DNA from: Prunella strophiata
Taxonomy: Eukaryota > Chordata > Aves > Passeriformes > Prunellidae
Direction: 5' to 3'
Length of the DNA: 64,000 nucleotides
Assembly (NCBI GenBank): GCA_036583965.1
Contig: JAZBQD010000030.1
Span: 56,669,551 to 56,733,550 of the forward strand
Positions 12,486 to 24,957 of this stretch are shown piece by piece. The notes beneath the pieces are model-generated. The model searched no databases. It was not told the origin of the DNA and worked only from the letters and a program-made list of their open reading frames with translations. Within the stretch, counting starts at the first letter, position 1. Each line of letters opens with the position of its first letter. The position numbers and the translations under genes are program-made.

Positions 12486-15400
12486 AAGCATACATTTTTT
12501 ATGAGATATGAAATCCCCAGTAGTGCTGAGAAATGATTGGTTGTTATTCCTGTTGGGTACTAATGAACTAGCACCATGAGATCTTTAATACAAATTGGGG
12601 GGAAAATGTGCTTTTCCAACTGCTGCAATTCATTGAAACAATTAAGGACTGATTTCACGAGTCTCAAACCTCCTAAAACACAGATGACTCTTGGGAGGAG
12701 CAGGAACTCCAGTCACTCAAGACCATCTTTACAAAGCAACAAGGGATCACAGTCTTCATGGTTCACAAGGATCCAAGAAAACAAGGAGTCTGCTTACCAT
12801 TCTTCCTGTGTATGAATGAACTTATTTTTACAGTTTCCAGGCACTAGCTGAAAGATTTTTTTTGTTCTCCTTATGGGGACTACACAGAATGAGAATTTCC
12901 TTCCATTAAATCCAATGCATTAGTCTTATACAGAATGCATTGTTAACTCTTCTGGTGTGTCTTACAGAGAATATTTTCTCATAGCCATCATTTATACCAT
13001 TTTGCCATGTGAATGTCAAATCAATTTTTGTTGCCAACATAAGACTGAAGTAGAGATGGCATGTATAAATCTCTTTCTGTTGGATTTTTATTTTGGATTT
13101 TCTCCTCACCTTGAGAATAAATTTCACATTCAAATTAAAAGCTTAAGTTTTGTTCACCTTATCTTCAGAACAGATTTCTGGTTCTATATTCTTTCCTTAT
13201 GTCTCAGTAATTGATATATTCAATTGTATCCAAAAAATATTCACAAATTTAAGAAATTAGGTTGGTAATCAGCTAATTTGATACATATTAATATCTGGGG
13301 GGCACCCACACCTGGGGAAAGTAAGAAAATATTTCCCTTAGAAAACCTTATAGGTAGTGCAGAGAATGATTACATATGCTTCCTTGTAGCTCTGCACATC
13401 TCTATATGTTCCTGTAGTGATACAACTCTTTACAGAGCTGGTCTCTCCTTCTGTGCTTAACAATAACTGTCAATAGAAATAGAGCAACATCTATCTCCCA
13501 TCTACAGTCCTTTGACATCCAAATTTGGATGGAGAACCATCTACACTTTTTCAAAGTCCACCACAGGATCTACAAAATTTGTATTTGATTAGAACTAAAA
13601 AATCATTTCACCTCCAGTGATTTTTTCAAGAGAGAGTGTTTCTTGCCTTATTGTGTGATGGCTGTGGCACAGCATCGTGCTCACATAATATTCATATATT
13701 TGATTTTAGAGAAAATATAAAATGTTCTCTAGAAAGAGAAGTTAGAACACGTTAAGCCTATTTTCTATGTATTTTTTACTGCTATTGAACTTATAATGCT
13801 GAATGAAAATCATGGAGTGAGTCCTAAGTAGACTGATTATGTCCCACCAGTTCACTGTGTCCTTAATGGAGAGGTAAATAGATAACATATAACGGAGAAT
13901 TCCCTATTTCAGACCCTAAAAACACTTAAGCTTGCCACATACTACACAAAATTTGAGAGTTTAATTGCCTAAATATCAACAGTGAGGACAGTATAATTCC
14001 AGAGCAGGAGTCACAGGCTAGCTCAGATACCCAGTATTGACTTGAGGCAATATATAGATCTGTGTTCTCATGCATACCAGAAATATTCCTATTGCTCATC
14101 AGTACTGCTTATGGCACTAGACCTGCTATGCCAAGTATGTGGCAACAATTTACACTAAAGAACAGTTTTTTTAATATATTTGATTAAGCAGAAAAATGTT
14201 TAATTTTAAGAAATTAATTCTAGATGTGAATGTAGAAAACTGATTTTTTAATCTGTGTGAACAATAATGATTTCTTCTCATATCTTAGACTTTTGCTATT
14301 GCAGCTTTGTATGATTGGTTTTCTTCACTACCAAGGATCTCTAAATTACTCTAGTTAAATAAATTATAGTCAAAAAATCTATTTTTTTTTCTATACTTAA
14401 CCATCTGTGCAGCTTAGTTCAGTTATCTAGAAAGAATTAATGCACCCTTTTAAAAACCCAAAAATTCTTCTATATGATATATTACTTGATTATTGAATTT
14501 GTCTTTTGAAGTTATAGCAGTAATTGTCCCTGGAACTAAATCAAAATTAAATTGGGGCAAATAATCCAACAGTTTACCTTATAATGTCAGGGTTTCTTAC
14601 TCTAGACAGAAACTTCCCAAGTGTAAATTACTACATTTCCCACTCTAGCAAATTGTTTGCTGCAATAATGGTACAAACAATGACACAGTCAATCTACTGC
14701 ATGGCTTTGAGCAACTGCTGGTATGACATTTTTACTAAACCTCACCCAACTTTCCAAGCCATCTTACTCTCAAATGTCTATAACAATATGTGGAGCCACT
14801 TGACTCTGTCATGGTGCATTTTGTCCCTTCACCATGGCCCACCTCACCCTGGTAAGGTGAGATGGAGTTTGTCTCACACAGACAACCCATAATGAAGTTA
14901 CAACGCAGCTGTACAACTCCATAGGCAGCAAAAGGAAAGAATGGGGTCTTACTTTATGTCTTTGGCCCAGTTACTATAGGAACTGGAGAGCAAGTTGATG
15001 GTAATTTACTGCTGGCAGACATAAGCAGAAAATTTCTGTCACTTGCACTTTCTCCCCTGACACCCAGAGAGCTGAAACTCCACCCACCAGTCAGCACCAG
15101 TAAAAGAAATAAACAGGCATATGGTATTTATTTTTCATATTTACTCACAAGATAAGGAGAAAAATATGGGATACACTTACTCCCTGAAGTCTGAGACACT
15201 TTATGTCTCAGAAAAAAGCCATGACATGCAACAGAATAAAGACTAGAGAAATATGCACTTCTGTTCTTGCTTATAATGGTGTTACTTCATTGGAGCTCTG
15301 GTCCCTTTTTTTTCAAGTGCTTCTCCTCAATGGAACCAATAATTGTGACATCCCAAATGATAAAAAGAAGTTGGAATAAAAAGGTGGAAAAAAGCAACAG

Positions 15401-16635
15401 ATATATAGAGCAGAATGTAAAAGCATATTCTGTTCACTGCAAAAATTTTTAGCATGTTATTTATATCTGTTGAAATGTTCCCTTTCCATTCCACAGACGC
15501 AGTAAAGGGAGAGACATTAATACACATCTCAATAGAGTTATAGGGAGGCTATAAGAGATATAATATTGTTATGCAGATGGCCCTTGGTCTAGGGGGCTTG
15601 AATAAAGTACCCTTGTGCACCTAATTAACTCTAAAATGACTGTGCCAATTGCTTTGCTATGTTTGAAACCTTCTGTTCTCATATGTTTTGATGAGTTGTT
15701 TATTCAGAAAAAATGCTTGGATGTTTTGTTGGCCTCAAAGCAGCACTCAGAAAGGTACTGAAGTTGGCAGAATTAGCTTACACCCACTTGTCAGGCTAGC
15801 AGAATGCATTAGCAAACTTCAGGAAGTGTTCCCTTAGACCAACATTGATTGAAGGGTAAAGTCTATGACTGTAGCCTGTAAATATTCCCTGGCAGTAATT
15901 CAATAGACCTGGAGCTCACTGTTCTGTAATGAACTGTAACTCTAACTTCCTGTTAAAGTGAGCTAGCACCCAAGTTCTCTACAGAAGCCTTTACAAAATG
16001 AGGCTACTATGATCCTTACTCAATTCTTTAAAAGATTAGTGGTAAATTAAATGCTGGCACACAACGTAAATTAGAACATCAAACGATACTGGAATAATAA
16101 ACTTTAAACAGTGTACCAAATTATGTTCAGCTTGCAAAAGGCAAGATATGTAAATTAGGCCCAATGCACCAGGCAACCACTGTGCACATAACTGTGTGAA
16201 ATGTAATGGGAGGTGCAGGTATTTACAGCCGTTTTGAAGTTACTTGACTGATTCCTGTGCAGGTAGCCTCCAGGAGTACATAAAGGCAAATGTTGACATA
16301 TGGTTTAGTCCTGCATTTGCAAACATATACTGCACAACCACATTAAAACAGCAACAACAGCTCACATATGTTTATTTACTGATCAGGTGCTTGAGAGAAA
16401 ACAATTTGTTTCTTGGATGATACTTCACCTAGTTTAAAGGATACTAAGATACATGTCTTTGCTTTCTCTAGGGCTTCCCACAGCCTTTTTCTGCTCCCTG
16501 CACATGCATAAAATATATGTACCTAGAGAAAGTGGGGAAGGAAAAAGAAGAAGAATCTTCCCTTATTTGTACAATACAAGTTCCAAAACCATTCCCTCCC
16601 CAGGCAACTGTGCACAGCAGTTTTAGGATGTCTAT
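12486..16635. other. AT-rich unique DNA
   Basis: About 4.1 kb with no recognisable repeat or gene. A small hairpin-forming stretch lies near 14840-14866 (CCACCTCACC ... GGTGAGATGG). The 102-codon frame at 14584-14892 has no recognised domain and is treated as chance. Confidence 0.5.
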
Positions 16636-16707
16636 ATGAAGTATGTGGAGTATATGAAGTATGTGGAGTATATGAATTATGTGAAGTATATGAATTATGT
16701 GAAGTAT
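16636..16707 (+). repeat. 18-bp minisatellite, 4 copies
   Basis: Four perfect-length 18-bp units: two of ATGAAGTATGTGGAGTAT, then two of ATGAATTATGTGAAGTAT. Each 18-mer is itself two related 9-mers (ATGAAGTAT and GTGGAGTAT). The array stops within about 8 bp of the left edge of a CR1 copy, and the next bases (ATGAAGC) look like a fifth partial unit. Confidence 0.9.
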
Positions 16708-16715
16708 ATGAAGCA

Positions 16716-17311
16716 GAGGCTAGTGATGGCTGGCATTCCTCAGGGGCAAGTATTGGGATCAGGGCTGTTTAATATCTTTGTTGGTGGTGTGGACAGAGGG
16801 ATTGAATGCACCCTCAGCAAGTGTGAGATCACCAAGCTGTGCGGTGCAGCCAACACCCTGGAGAGAAATGATGCCATCCAGAGGGACCTGGACAGGCTCC
16901 AGATGTGGGCCTGTGTGAACCTCATGAAGTTCAACAAGGCCACGTGAATGTTCCTATATAAGGACCAGGGCAGCCCTGAGCATAAATGGGGGCTCAATGA
17001 AGAATGGATTGAGGGCAGCCCTGAGAAGGACTTGGAGATGTTGGTGGATGAGAAGCTCAACAAGACCCATTAGTGTGCACCTGCAGCCCCAAAAGTCATC
17101 TACTGACATGCATCAACAGAAGCATGGCCAATGCGTCAAGGAGTGTGATTCTGCCCCTCTACTCCACTCTCATGAGCTCGCATGAGTGTTCAAGGTCAGG
17201 CTGGGGCTTAGAGCAACAAATCTTAGTGGAAGTTGTCCCTGATCATGTCAGGGGTTTGGATTAGATGAGTTTCACAGTGCTTTCCAAACCAATTCATTGT
17301 ATGATTCTGTG
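16716..17311 (+). mobile_element. CR1 LINE with internal deletion
   Basis: The left part encodes CR1 reverse transcriptase: GIPQGQVLGSGLFNIF, then GIECTLSK, AIQRDLDRLQMWA and NLMKFNK. The FADD catalytic motif, expected between LSK and TKL, is damaged: the read is CEITKL, so about three bases and both aspartates are lost. Stops and frame changes follow after 16947. At about 17178 the coding part, broken soon after the 'LPLYSTLMS' region, jumps directly to the distal 3' UTR ('CAAGGTCAGGCTGGGGCTTA'), which means an internal deletion of several hundred bases. The element ends in an ATTCATTGTATGATTCTGTG tail at about 17311. It is a non-functional copy. Confidence 0.92.
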
Positions 17312-17526
17312 ATCCCATAATATTCATTTTAAAATGAACATATTAAAAAGACCAGGAAAGCGCATGCAATTCTTTTCTATTTTGTTCCAGGTGAATGTTT
17401 TTACCTTTGTGGAGCAGACCAGTGCTACCTTCAGTATTCTTTTTACCTCTGACCTTATGATATAAATTCCTGACAAAAAACATCTTATTTTCAAAACAAA
17501 GGTTTTCAGATCTGTGATTTTACACT
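17312..17526. other. short unique spacer
   Basis: AT-rich spacer between CR1 fragments with no feature recognised. Confidence 0.4.
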
Positions 17527-17572
17527 CATAGAATAATTAAGGGTCCTTAAAGACTACCAGTTGCAACCATGA
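17527..17572 (-). mobile_element. possible CR1 3'-tail scrap
   Basis: The string TCATAGAATAATTAAGG followed by GTCCTTAAAGACTACC and a GTTGCAACC stretch matches the reverse complement of the CR1 3' end with a small gap. Only ~45 bp are recognisable, so a chance match is possible. Confidence 0.45.
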
Positions 17573-17692
17573 CCTTGCTCATATCTGAAAATATGTCTAT
17601 ATGGTCATATAACATATGTTACACATTTATGTTTTAGTTCTGAACACTATGCTGATCATAACATAGAATTGCCAGGAGAGAAACTTGTAGGG

Positions 17693-17845
17693 GATTTTTT
17701 TTTTCTTTGTTTTGTGGCTTTTTTCGTGTTTGTTTTTTCCCTGGGATTTTTTTTTTTGTTTTGTGTGTGTTTTTTTTTTGTTTTTTTTTTTTTTTTTTTT
17801 CTTTTTATTGGTTTTTTTTTTGGGGGGTGGGTTTTTTTGGTTGGA
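17693..17845 (+). repeat. T-rich low-complexity block
   Basis: About 150 bp dominated by T, with G or C interruptions and one GGGGGGTGGG run near its right end. The frames reading through it give poly-Phe 'proteins' that are artefacts. A decayed poly-A tail in reverse orientation is the simplest origin. Its length makes it prone to sequencing error. Confidence 0.85.
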
Positions 17846-18469
17846 AAAAAGGAGAAGGAAAAGAAAGGAAAATAAAATGTGTCAAACAATAGCAAAACCA
17901 CACTGTCTAAAAAAAACTCTAGAAGCTTAGAAGAGTTCAAAACCAAATACAGATTATGAAAAAAAAACAAACTATGGGGTATGAAATTTAAATCTTCCTA
18001 CTTGAGAAAGTTTAGCTGCCTCTGAATTGGTATTCAAGTTTATGCATTAAGAGCAATATCGTTGGATTTTTTACTCAAATTGCCTTCAAAGAATAGGGTA
18101 GCTATTGCTATGAATAAAAAATGAAGAAAGAAGAGAATAAAGAGAAACACCTTAAATCCCTATTTGTTGGCAATATTTTATTACACTGCATAGAGTATTT
18201 ATATAAAAAAGGATTAAAAAATGTATTAAAACAGAAATGCCTTCTTAATAGCTATTGCTCTGTGAGCACTGCCCTGCATTAGTACAATCGATTTTCACAT
18301 AATTTTCATGCTTCTGCAGTATGTCTTCCCTATTTTAAATGCACGGATTTGCTGTAAGAATAGGATATTGTTGCCATCCATAAGACAGCAGCCAGATTTA
18401 TGGGAACTCTGAAATAGGTTTAAAAACTCCTTAAGTGTCTTTCCAGGGTGATCATTTTCCTCCTGGGTC
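17846..18469. other. AT-rich unique DNA
   Basis: About 620 bp with short A-runs and no recognised gene or repeat. Confidence 0.45.
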
Positions 18470-19010
18470 CAAGACCTCTTTAGCTGTTCTAAGGCTTTGT
18501 CTCAAGTCTAGAAGAGAAGTGCACCATCATGTTGCCGAGCAGTAACTCATCCATCACTCAGGGTATGTTCTGTGAGTACCGATTGCACAATATAATTTTC
18601 TCCATGTACTGAGGATGCTTCACTTGTCAGAGGCCTTTGAAAGTAGTCAGCTTTCATCAATGGATCTTGACAACATGGAAAGAATGAAGCACCTGAAGGA
18701 AGCGTAGGGCACAGCATTTCAAAAGCGGTACCTGAAGACTGATTATTCTTTGTCCTTGACACCCTGCCAAGGGCTAGATGAACTGAACATTTGGGAAGTA
18801 ATGGAGCCTACAAATCACCAGTTGCCTACAATCCCACTCAGGCCACAAGAGGATAGCATGCGTGACTTCAATTCAGTTTTTATTACGTGTTGTAGGCTTT
18901 TGACTGTTCTGATATGTGTTGTCATTGATGTGTCAAGACTGGGCTCTGACAGGGTGGCTGACCTGATTGAGATCAACAGTGCTATGTTGTGACTGAAAAA
19001 ATAAAAAAGT
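18470..19010. other. unassigned segment with open frames on both strands
   Basis: A 71-codon minus frame (18547-18762) and an 80-codon plus frame (18750-18992) meet here in DNA that is less AT-rich than its flanks. The plus frame ends in GSDRVADLIEINSAML. Immediately downstream come GACTGAAAAAATAAAAAAG and an A-rich stretch, which resembles a poly(A) signal and a decayed tail, so a processed pseudogene is conceivable. I recognise no protein family in either frame. Chance open frames are equally plausible. Confidence 0.2.
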
Positions 19011-19913
19011 AAAACAACAATGCTGTTGTGTGACTTTCTTTAATTGACCATAGTCCTTATCTGAGACATATAGGAGCAAACCACGAGGGTTGTCTTAGGT
19101 GAGAGGAGAGGGTGTAAGAACATACTGCCAAAGTGTTCTGTGATGTATGAGCCACTACACTGGGATGTGCCTTTGTTGTTGGAGAAGCCTTCCTCCTGAT
19201 GTACTTCCAATTACTCATCACTTCAATATTTTAACTCAAAGAGAAATCACCAAAAGACTTGGCTAAGTGTTGAAGATGTTGCACTGATAGTTTTAAAATC
19301 TTTTATAAAAGGATCAGTATACTGTGTCTTAGGACTAAACTTCTCCAACATTTTCAGTATTAGTGATCAGCTAAGTGAGAATCTGGTATGAATTAACTCT
19401 TCAGGGCTTTTTTCCCCTTCATTAAAAAAAAAAAAAAACCAAAAACAAACCCAACATTTTGTCCTGTAAAAGCCATGGGAGATAACAATAACAGTGTTTT
19501 CATGGCCACTTGTTATCCTAAACAAAGAAAAAGAGGATCAATTAGGCCATATTGACCCAAAGCACTCTTCAAATTTTAATTACAGATCTTTAGGTATAGG
19601 ATGAACTCTCATAAATGAAAAGATAAGACCCTCCTAGGATAATGGCACCATATCTTTGGAGCAACATCTGAAAGCAATACTGGTTAGAGGTCAAGTTCTG
19701 CCAAGTTAAATGAAATATAGCAGTGTAGCTAACATCTGAACCAAGTGAGCACGTGGAGAGGATGCCTGTGCATGGAGAGTCACAGAGCCTTTTTAATGCA
19801 GACAGCTGAACCTGCAGGACATAAGCCAGCTATGAATTTAAGAACTCATTTTCCTATGAATATCTAAAGCCAAGCATATATTTTCTGGAGCTACCAAAAC
19901 ATTAAAAAAAATA
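19011..19913. other. AT-rich unique DNA
   Basis: No gene or repeat family recognised. One A-run lies at about 19423-19438. Confidence 0.45.
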
Positions 19914-19951
19914 TGTTTGTTTGTTTGTTTGTTTGTTTGTTTGTTTGTTTT
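19914..19951 (+). repeat. (TTTG)n microsatellite
   Basis: About nine uninterrupted TTTG units followed by a short T run. Confidence 0.95.
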
Positions 19952-21131
19952 TATAAGACAGCACATACATAAAACAATTTTAAAAAGTTCTATCACTAAC
20001 ATTAACCTGTACTACCATTTTGAAAGAAAATTTCAGATATTATTTATCTCACTGGAATCTATAAATCTTTTCAACTACTTAAAATTGAACCAATATTTAT
20101 AGCTCTCTTTTTGAATACAGATAAGTAGCTCATTCTAATACATAGGAAGGAAAGCAATAATTCACAGATTACATAAAACCCTTTAAAGTTGCAGATGCCT
20201 TTGATCCCGACATAATATAATGCCCTCTGAAACAACAGAAGTGTTATGTGAAGTAGTTATTTATGTTTCCATGGACTGGAGAAGTTACAAAGTGCTGGGA
20301 TTAAATTATTTCCTAACTGCTTTGCTCACTCTTTTAATAAGTAAAGTATGACAAACTGAAGTATATTTTACCATTGTGGCACTCTCTCAATGGCAAAAAT
20401 TTCCAGTAGTAGCTGTTTAATGGACAGAAAATAATTTCTTCATCTTATCTAGACAAACCTCTCCCCAAACCATGTTTTCGATACGGTGTAATACCCAATA
20501 TTGTCTGAAACTACACAAGTGAATGAGCTACTAGTCACTTCTTTGGTTCAGTAAAATCTGAAAAAAAAAACCACTTGAGAACTTTTTATGCAATATTTAG
20601 CTTGGATTTCCTTAGTCTAGGGTTCCTAGTTCTGCCTTTTTTGCCCTTTACAATAACATAGCTCCACCTGCTTTGGTAATTACACTGCTTCTGTACTTGT
20701 ACATAGGCCGTGTAACATATCTTTGCCATGGATAATTAAGGACACTAGATTAAATTAAAATTTAAAAAATTGAAACAAAAATAAATTACACTGATTAGAA
20801 AAAGACCATGTTATAATTTTTCCAATGGTTTGTCATGGTCCCTTAAATTCTTCAAGCAATTAGAAATCCAAAATGTAGGAAAGTTTCAGGACTAAAACCA
20901 AAGCAACAGATTAAATCAGCATGTAAGTTTTTGCCCAAAGGAGGTAACAACAATAAAATCATGCAGCTGTCTAAATGATATGAAATTGTTATTAATAAGT
21001 TAAAACCTGACATGCCTGTGCAAAAAAGGCAGGATTTTTTTACCTCAGAGGAAGCAGGTGAGTGCGTAGTGTGAGGTGAAATGTAACACAACCCACCCTG
21101 ATTTGTAATGCAGCATTTGAATCTATTTACA
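19952..21131. other. AT-rich unique DNA
   Basis: About 1.2 kb with no supported feature. The 94-codon minus frame at 20852-21136 has no recognised domain. Confidence 0.45.
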
Positions 21132-22258
21132 GTCACAGAATCACAGTGGTGGTTGAGATTTATGGGATGAGCTAGAGCAGATTGCTCAGGACCATATCCA
21201 GTTGCTGTGTAAATATCTTTGAGGATGGGAAGACCACAGCCTTTCTGGGAACCCTGTTTTAATGCTTAGTTATCCTCACAGTCAAAAATTATTTCCTTAA
21301 GTCCAAGTTGAATATCCCAAACTTCTGTTTTTTGGTTCTCATGCTGTCACTGAGAGTCTGTCTCTGATATCTGTTCTCCCACAAATCTGGTATTTATGAA
21401 AAGGATATTTAAAAGGTGATTAGAGGTGATCCTGCAGCAATAGCAGCCATGTCCATTAGGTACTTATGTGTACATCTCATTGGGGCCTATGGAATTGTGT
21501 AGGTCCAGTATTCTTAAATGTTCCCTAATAGAATCCTCCTCCAGGCAAGACAAATACTTCTTACTCCAGACTTTCCCACTAGTCAGATGGACATGGGATT
21601 GAGGAGAGCAATTTTTACTAGAAAAGACCAGAAAGAACAAGGTATGGACTACCTAGGATGTTTCCATGTGATTTTTTACCAGGTCTTCTGTCTGCTTCAG
21701 CAGCCCACATATTCTCCACTCTATCTTTTACTGCTGCTCTATCTGTAGATATCTCATTGCCATTCAAAGCACTCATCAGATTCAGTACAAGGTGGGTTTT
21801 GGCTTTCCTGCAGTCTCAGACAGTGTATCTCTATTCCTTCTTGGTCACCTCTTCCTGCTTCTCTTTGTAGTACACTTTTTATATTTGCCTTTTTTTTATT
21901 TGGAACTTGATGTTCTTCTATGGAGTTCTCCTTATACCTTTACCTTATTGACAAGGCTTCCAGCTCCTCCCCTCTTATCAGGCACTTATCCCATCTTAAG
22001 CTTGTGGTCAAAAGTAATTCTTAAATCCTTTTTCCAGGAAAATGTTATGTTGTTGATCCTGTATCAGTCTTGAGCTTGTACTTGCCCTTTTTCAGCTTTT
22101 TCCCACTGTTTCTCCCATTTGTCAAGGTAATTCTGAAATCTTGAATCCTGACCTTCAACATCATTCTAGATTCTCCCAGCTTTGGGCTGTCATCCATCAA
22201 CTAAGTCATTGATTAAATATTGGAGTGAAACTGGGCACAGGATGAAATATCAACCTCC
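21132..22258 (-). mobile_element. old CR1 LINE copy, RT palm to 3' end
   Basis: The left edge (GTCACAGAATCACAGTGGT) is a reverse-complemented CR1 terminus, followed by the 3' UTR ('GAGCAGATTGCTCAGGACC', 'TTTGAGGATGGGAAGACCAC'). On the minus strand further right the RT coding remnant is in the expected order: KDLRITFDHKLKMG near 22000-22045, a KGKYKL motif near 22085-22100, then LMDDSPKLG (the FADD box) near 22172-22200, and an 'N-I-F'-like segment towards 22250. The catalytic Asp-Asp pair is retained, unlike the other CR1 copies here, but many stops and frameshifts kill the frame. High divergence suggests an old insertion or an older CR1 subfamily. Confidence 0.8.
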
Positions 22259-24864
22259 TTCCATTTTGACAGGAAACAACTGACAACTAAAAGAGGACTG
22301 TGGTTTTCAGTGGTTTTACATATCTTAGAGAAATATATTTGCGAAAATATATTAATGTGAAGCTGTGAAAACTAAGCCATAACCTCACATTTAAATGTAA
22401 ATATCTAGCAGCAAAAAAGGGATGAATTTCTGTGAAAACAATGGATTAGCTAAGTAGTGACTTTTAAAATTCATTATTAGTATTCTAATTGTGTCTTAAC
22501 ATACTTTATGCAGTATTTGAGATATTAGACTTAAATAAAATTATGGAACTGTACCTTAAGTTGCAATCTTCTAGAAAATAAAAAATGTCAAAATCCCAAA
22601 AATAAAGCCAGCATTTGCTGCTTTAAAATTCTAAATCTCTGTAGTGTTTTGCAAGAGTCTAGAAAATAAAATTCTGTCCTGTGTTTTGTAATGCTGTTAA
22701 GGTGAAATGCCACAGAATGGAAAATGTAATAGCGTTTCAGGTCACATTGTCTCTGTATCCTTCTCCTCATTATACAAAGAAGATAATGAAAGAGAAGAAT
22801 TTAATAGAAAAATAAAGTTTTCCTGTGAAAGGATATAGCTGAAAAGTCAACTTGTACTATGTAATGTGATGGTAGCTTAAACAGTATTTTAATTTAGTTT
22901 AGTCCTTAGCTTGTAACTTCGCAAGAGATTCAGTTGAAACAACAGATGCAAGAGGTTTAAAGTTAGGATTTATCTCATCTAACTTTAGCCATCTCAGAGT
23001 GAGTTGTCTAAGTCAGAGTGAATTATTTAGGTGCTCTCTGTTGTAAGTAGAAAACTCCCTCCTAAAATAAGTAGGATTAATCTAACTTTATTAGAGTTAC
23101 TTATTTCTCTCAATTGACTAGTGATGGAATCTCTATACTCTTTTTGAGACAGTGCAGTGGACTAAATCTTACATTATGCAAAGGGAGGCTATATTTTGGG
23201 AAATAAGAATGAACTGTTCTCACTTTACAAAATGAGAATCCACCTTGAGTAATAAATGAAAAACTCCAGGTTTGAATATGAATTTTTTAGTAAAGCCTAT
23301 GAATTTGATACAGTTAACAATGTTAAAAGGATGGGATTTTATTTTAACAGCTCTTGCCTTTTATTTCTCCAAAATAAATTAAATGACACTTCAGGGTGTG
23401 TCTTCAGGACTGTGCCTTTCACTGAGATACCTCAAAAGACATGTGTTCTAAAGAATTTACCATCTCACCTATAATGAAACAATAAAGTATATCTGGCCAT
23501 ACCCCTAAATCAGTAAAATACAGTAAAATACTGGAGAGGCCAAGGACTATGTTTCCTCCATGCATACATCTTTTGTTACATAAGTTCTTCAGGACTTTAT
23601 TTTCTGCATCAATTATGTTGTCTAAAAATAACAATAATTATGCCATTTACAAATACAGTTGCATTTCAAAACAACCCTTATCTTGACCAGGCTTAATCTA
23701 ACAGGAAGAAAAAAAAAATTGTGAGAGGAAAATGTGTAAGAATAGTTATACCTAAATTTATACCCCTGTCTTTATAAATACCACAACACTTAGAGAACTC
23801 AGCCATTATGTAATATGGCATATGAAATATAATTAGGTAATAGTCCTTGCAATGTCCTTGAAATCTTCCCTCATCCCTTCTGGAAAGTTAGATGGCAGCT
23901 TGACATTTAGTTCAAGTATTTACTTGTGGCACCTTGGAAAGTCTGGAGGAAAAAAATTATACTTAATAGGTAGCTCCTGGTAAAAGAGACTGAATTGCAG
24001 TGCAGTGTTGCTGATAATATGGATCTATTTACCCATTACTTGGTTAGGAGGACAAAGGGGGAGGAGGATTTGTCTGGGAGGATTGTCTTCCTGAAACAAA
24101 GCTGCTGAGATGGAGAGAATTTGAAAGGTCAGTAAGGCATCAGGGGAAGTAATTGTAAGAGAGAAAACCAAACCAAACAAACAAAAAGATAGCTACTGCA
24201 AGTAAGCCCAGATCTGCCAGACCCTTATTTAAAAACAAGAAAAAAATAAATATAACCATAAGAAAAGTTTCTAGCTGGGACCTGTGGCATATTTCTTTTG
24301 TCAAACTGAAAGATTATTAAGAAAGTTTTGTGTATGACTTGTTGACTAATAATTGCAAGGTTGCCATATTGCATGTGGACCAACCAAGAGAATAGAATGA
24401 GATACAGATTTCCAGTGCACTGAATTATACAGCTGTTTCTTATATAGTATGGTTGAGACTGAAAAATAAGGGATATAAGTCATGACTGAATTGGGGAATA
24501 AATCCTAATGCTTTTAATCTTTCCTGGCTTTATTATTTTAGTCTCCTTTCTAGTCCCTCTCTGCTCAAAGTCCTAATTTACCTTGTTATAATTCTAAACT
24601 TTTCTCTCTTTTTCCCTCAACTTGGAATTCAGCTTCATCCTTTCTTCTACTCTTTTCCTGATTTCTGCTACAGCCTTGCCTCCCATCTCTGTCTTCCACC
24701 ACTGACCGTGTTTTTTTTCCTCCATGTTACCTGCAAGTCCTAGTTTGTTTTATCTCTGTGTTTGACTGTCTCCTTTCAGTGGGTTCTATTTTTGGATCAT
24801 GCTTCCTGGACCCTGCTTTGCTATCTATCCCTTCTCTCCTGACACCTTCTGCCCTTCCTCTTGT
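22259..24864. other. AT-rich unique DNA
   Basis: About 2.6 kb with no gene recognised. 24580-24860 is pyrimidine-rich (many CTT, TCC words) and leads into the LTR fragment. Confidence 0.45.
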
Positions 24865-24957
24865 ACACATGTATGGTAGAAAATCCCCCATGCATCCCAG
24901 CTGGAATAAAACATACCTGCTTTGGAATTTTAATTGCAAAGTCCTTATTGCATAACA
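24865..24957 (+). mobile_element. LTR 3'-end fragment, same family as the LTR at 4040-4670
   Basis: The block with CATGCATCCCAGCTGGAATA at 24892-24911, then the poly(A) signal (24905-24910), a hairpin (24920-24941) and GTCCTTATT, is nearly identical to 4595-4650. Similarity fades to the left of about 24865, so only the R/U5-like end is preserved. The sequence to the right (24958-25300) is more GC-rich and does not match the flank of the first copy. It could be the beginning of a retroviral leader or unrelated DNA. Confidence 0.7.

Noticed and set aside
14584..14892. 102-codon plus frame with a small hairpin at its end
   Set aside because: No homology recognised and the hairpin is short. Treated as chance.
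16740..17063. 107-codon minus-strand frame
   Set aside because: Antisense of the CR1 reverse transcriptase remnant.
17656..17970. Phe-rich and Lys-rich frames on both strands
   Set aside because: Direct translation of a T-rich low-complexity block.
4040..24957. One 20-kb provirus bounded by the two related LTR ends
   Set aside because: The DNA between them contains CR1 copies and unique AT-rich sequence but no gag, pol or env. The second copy is only an LTR end.
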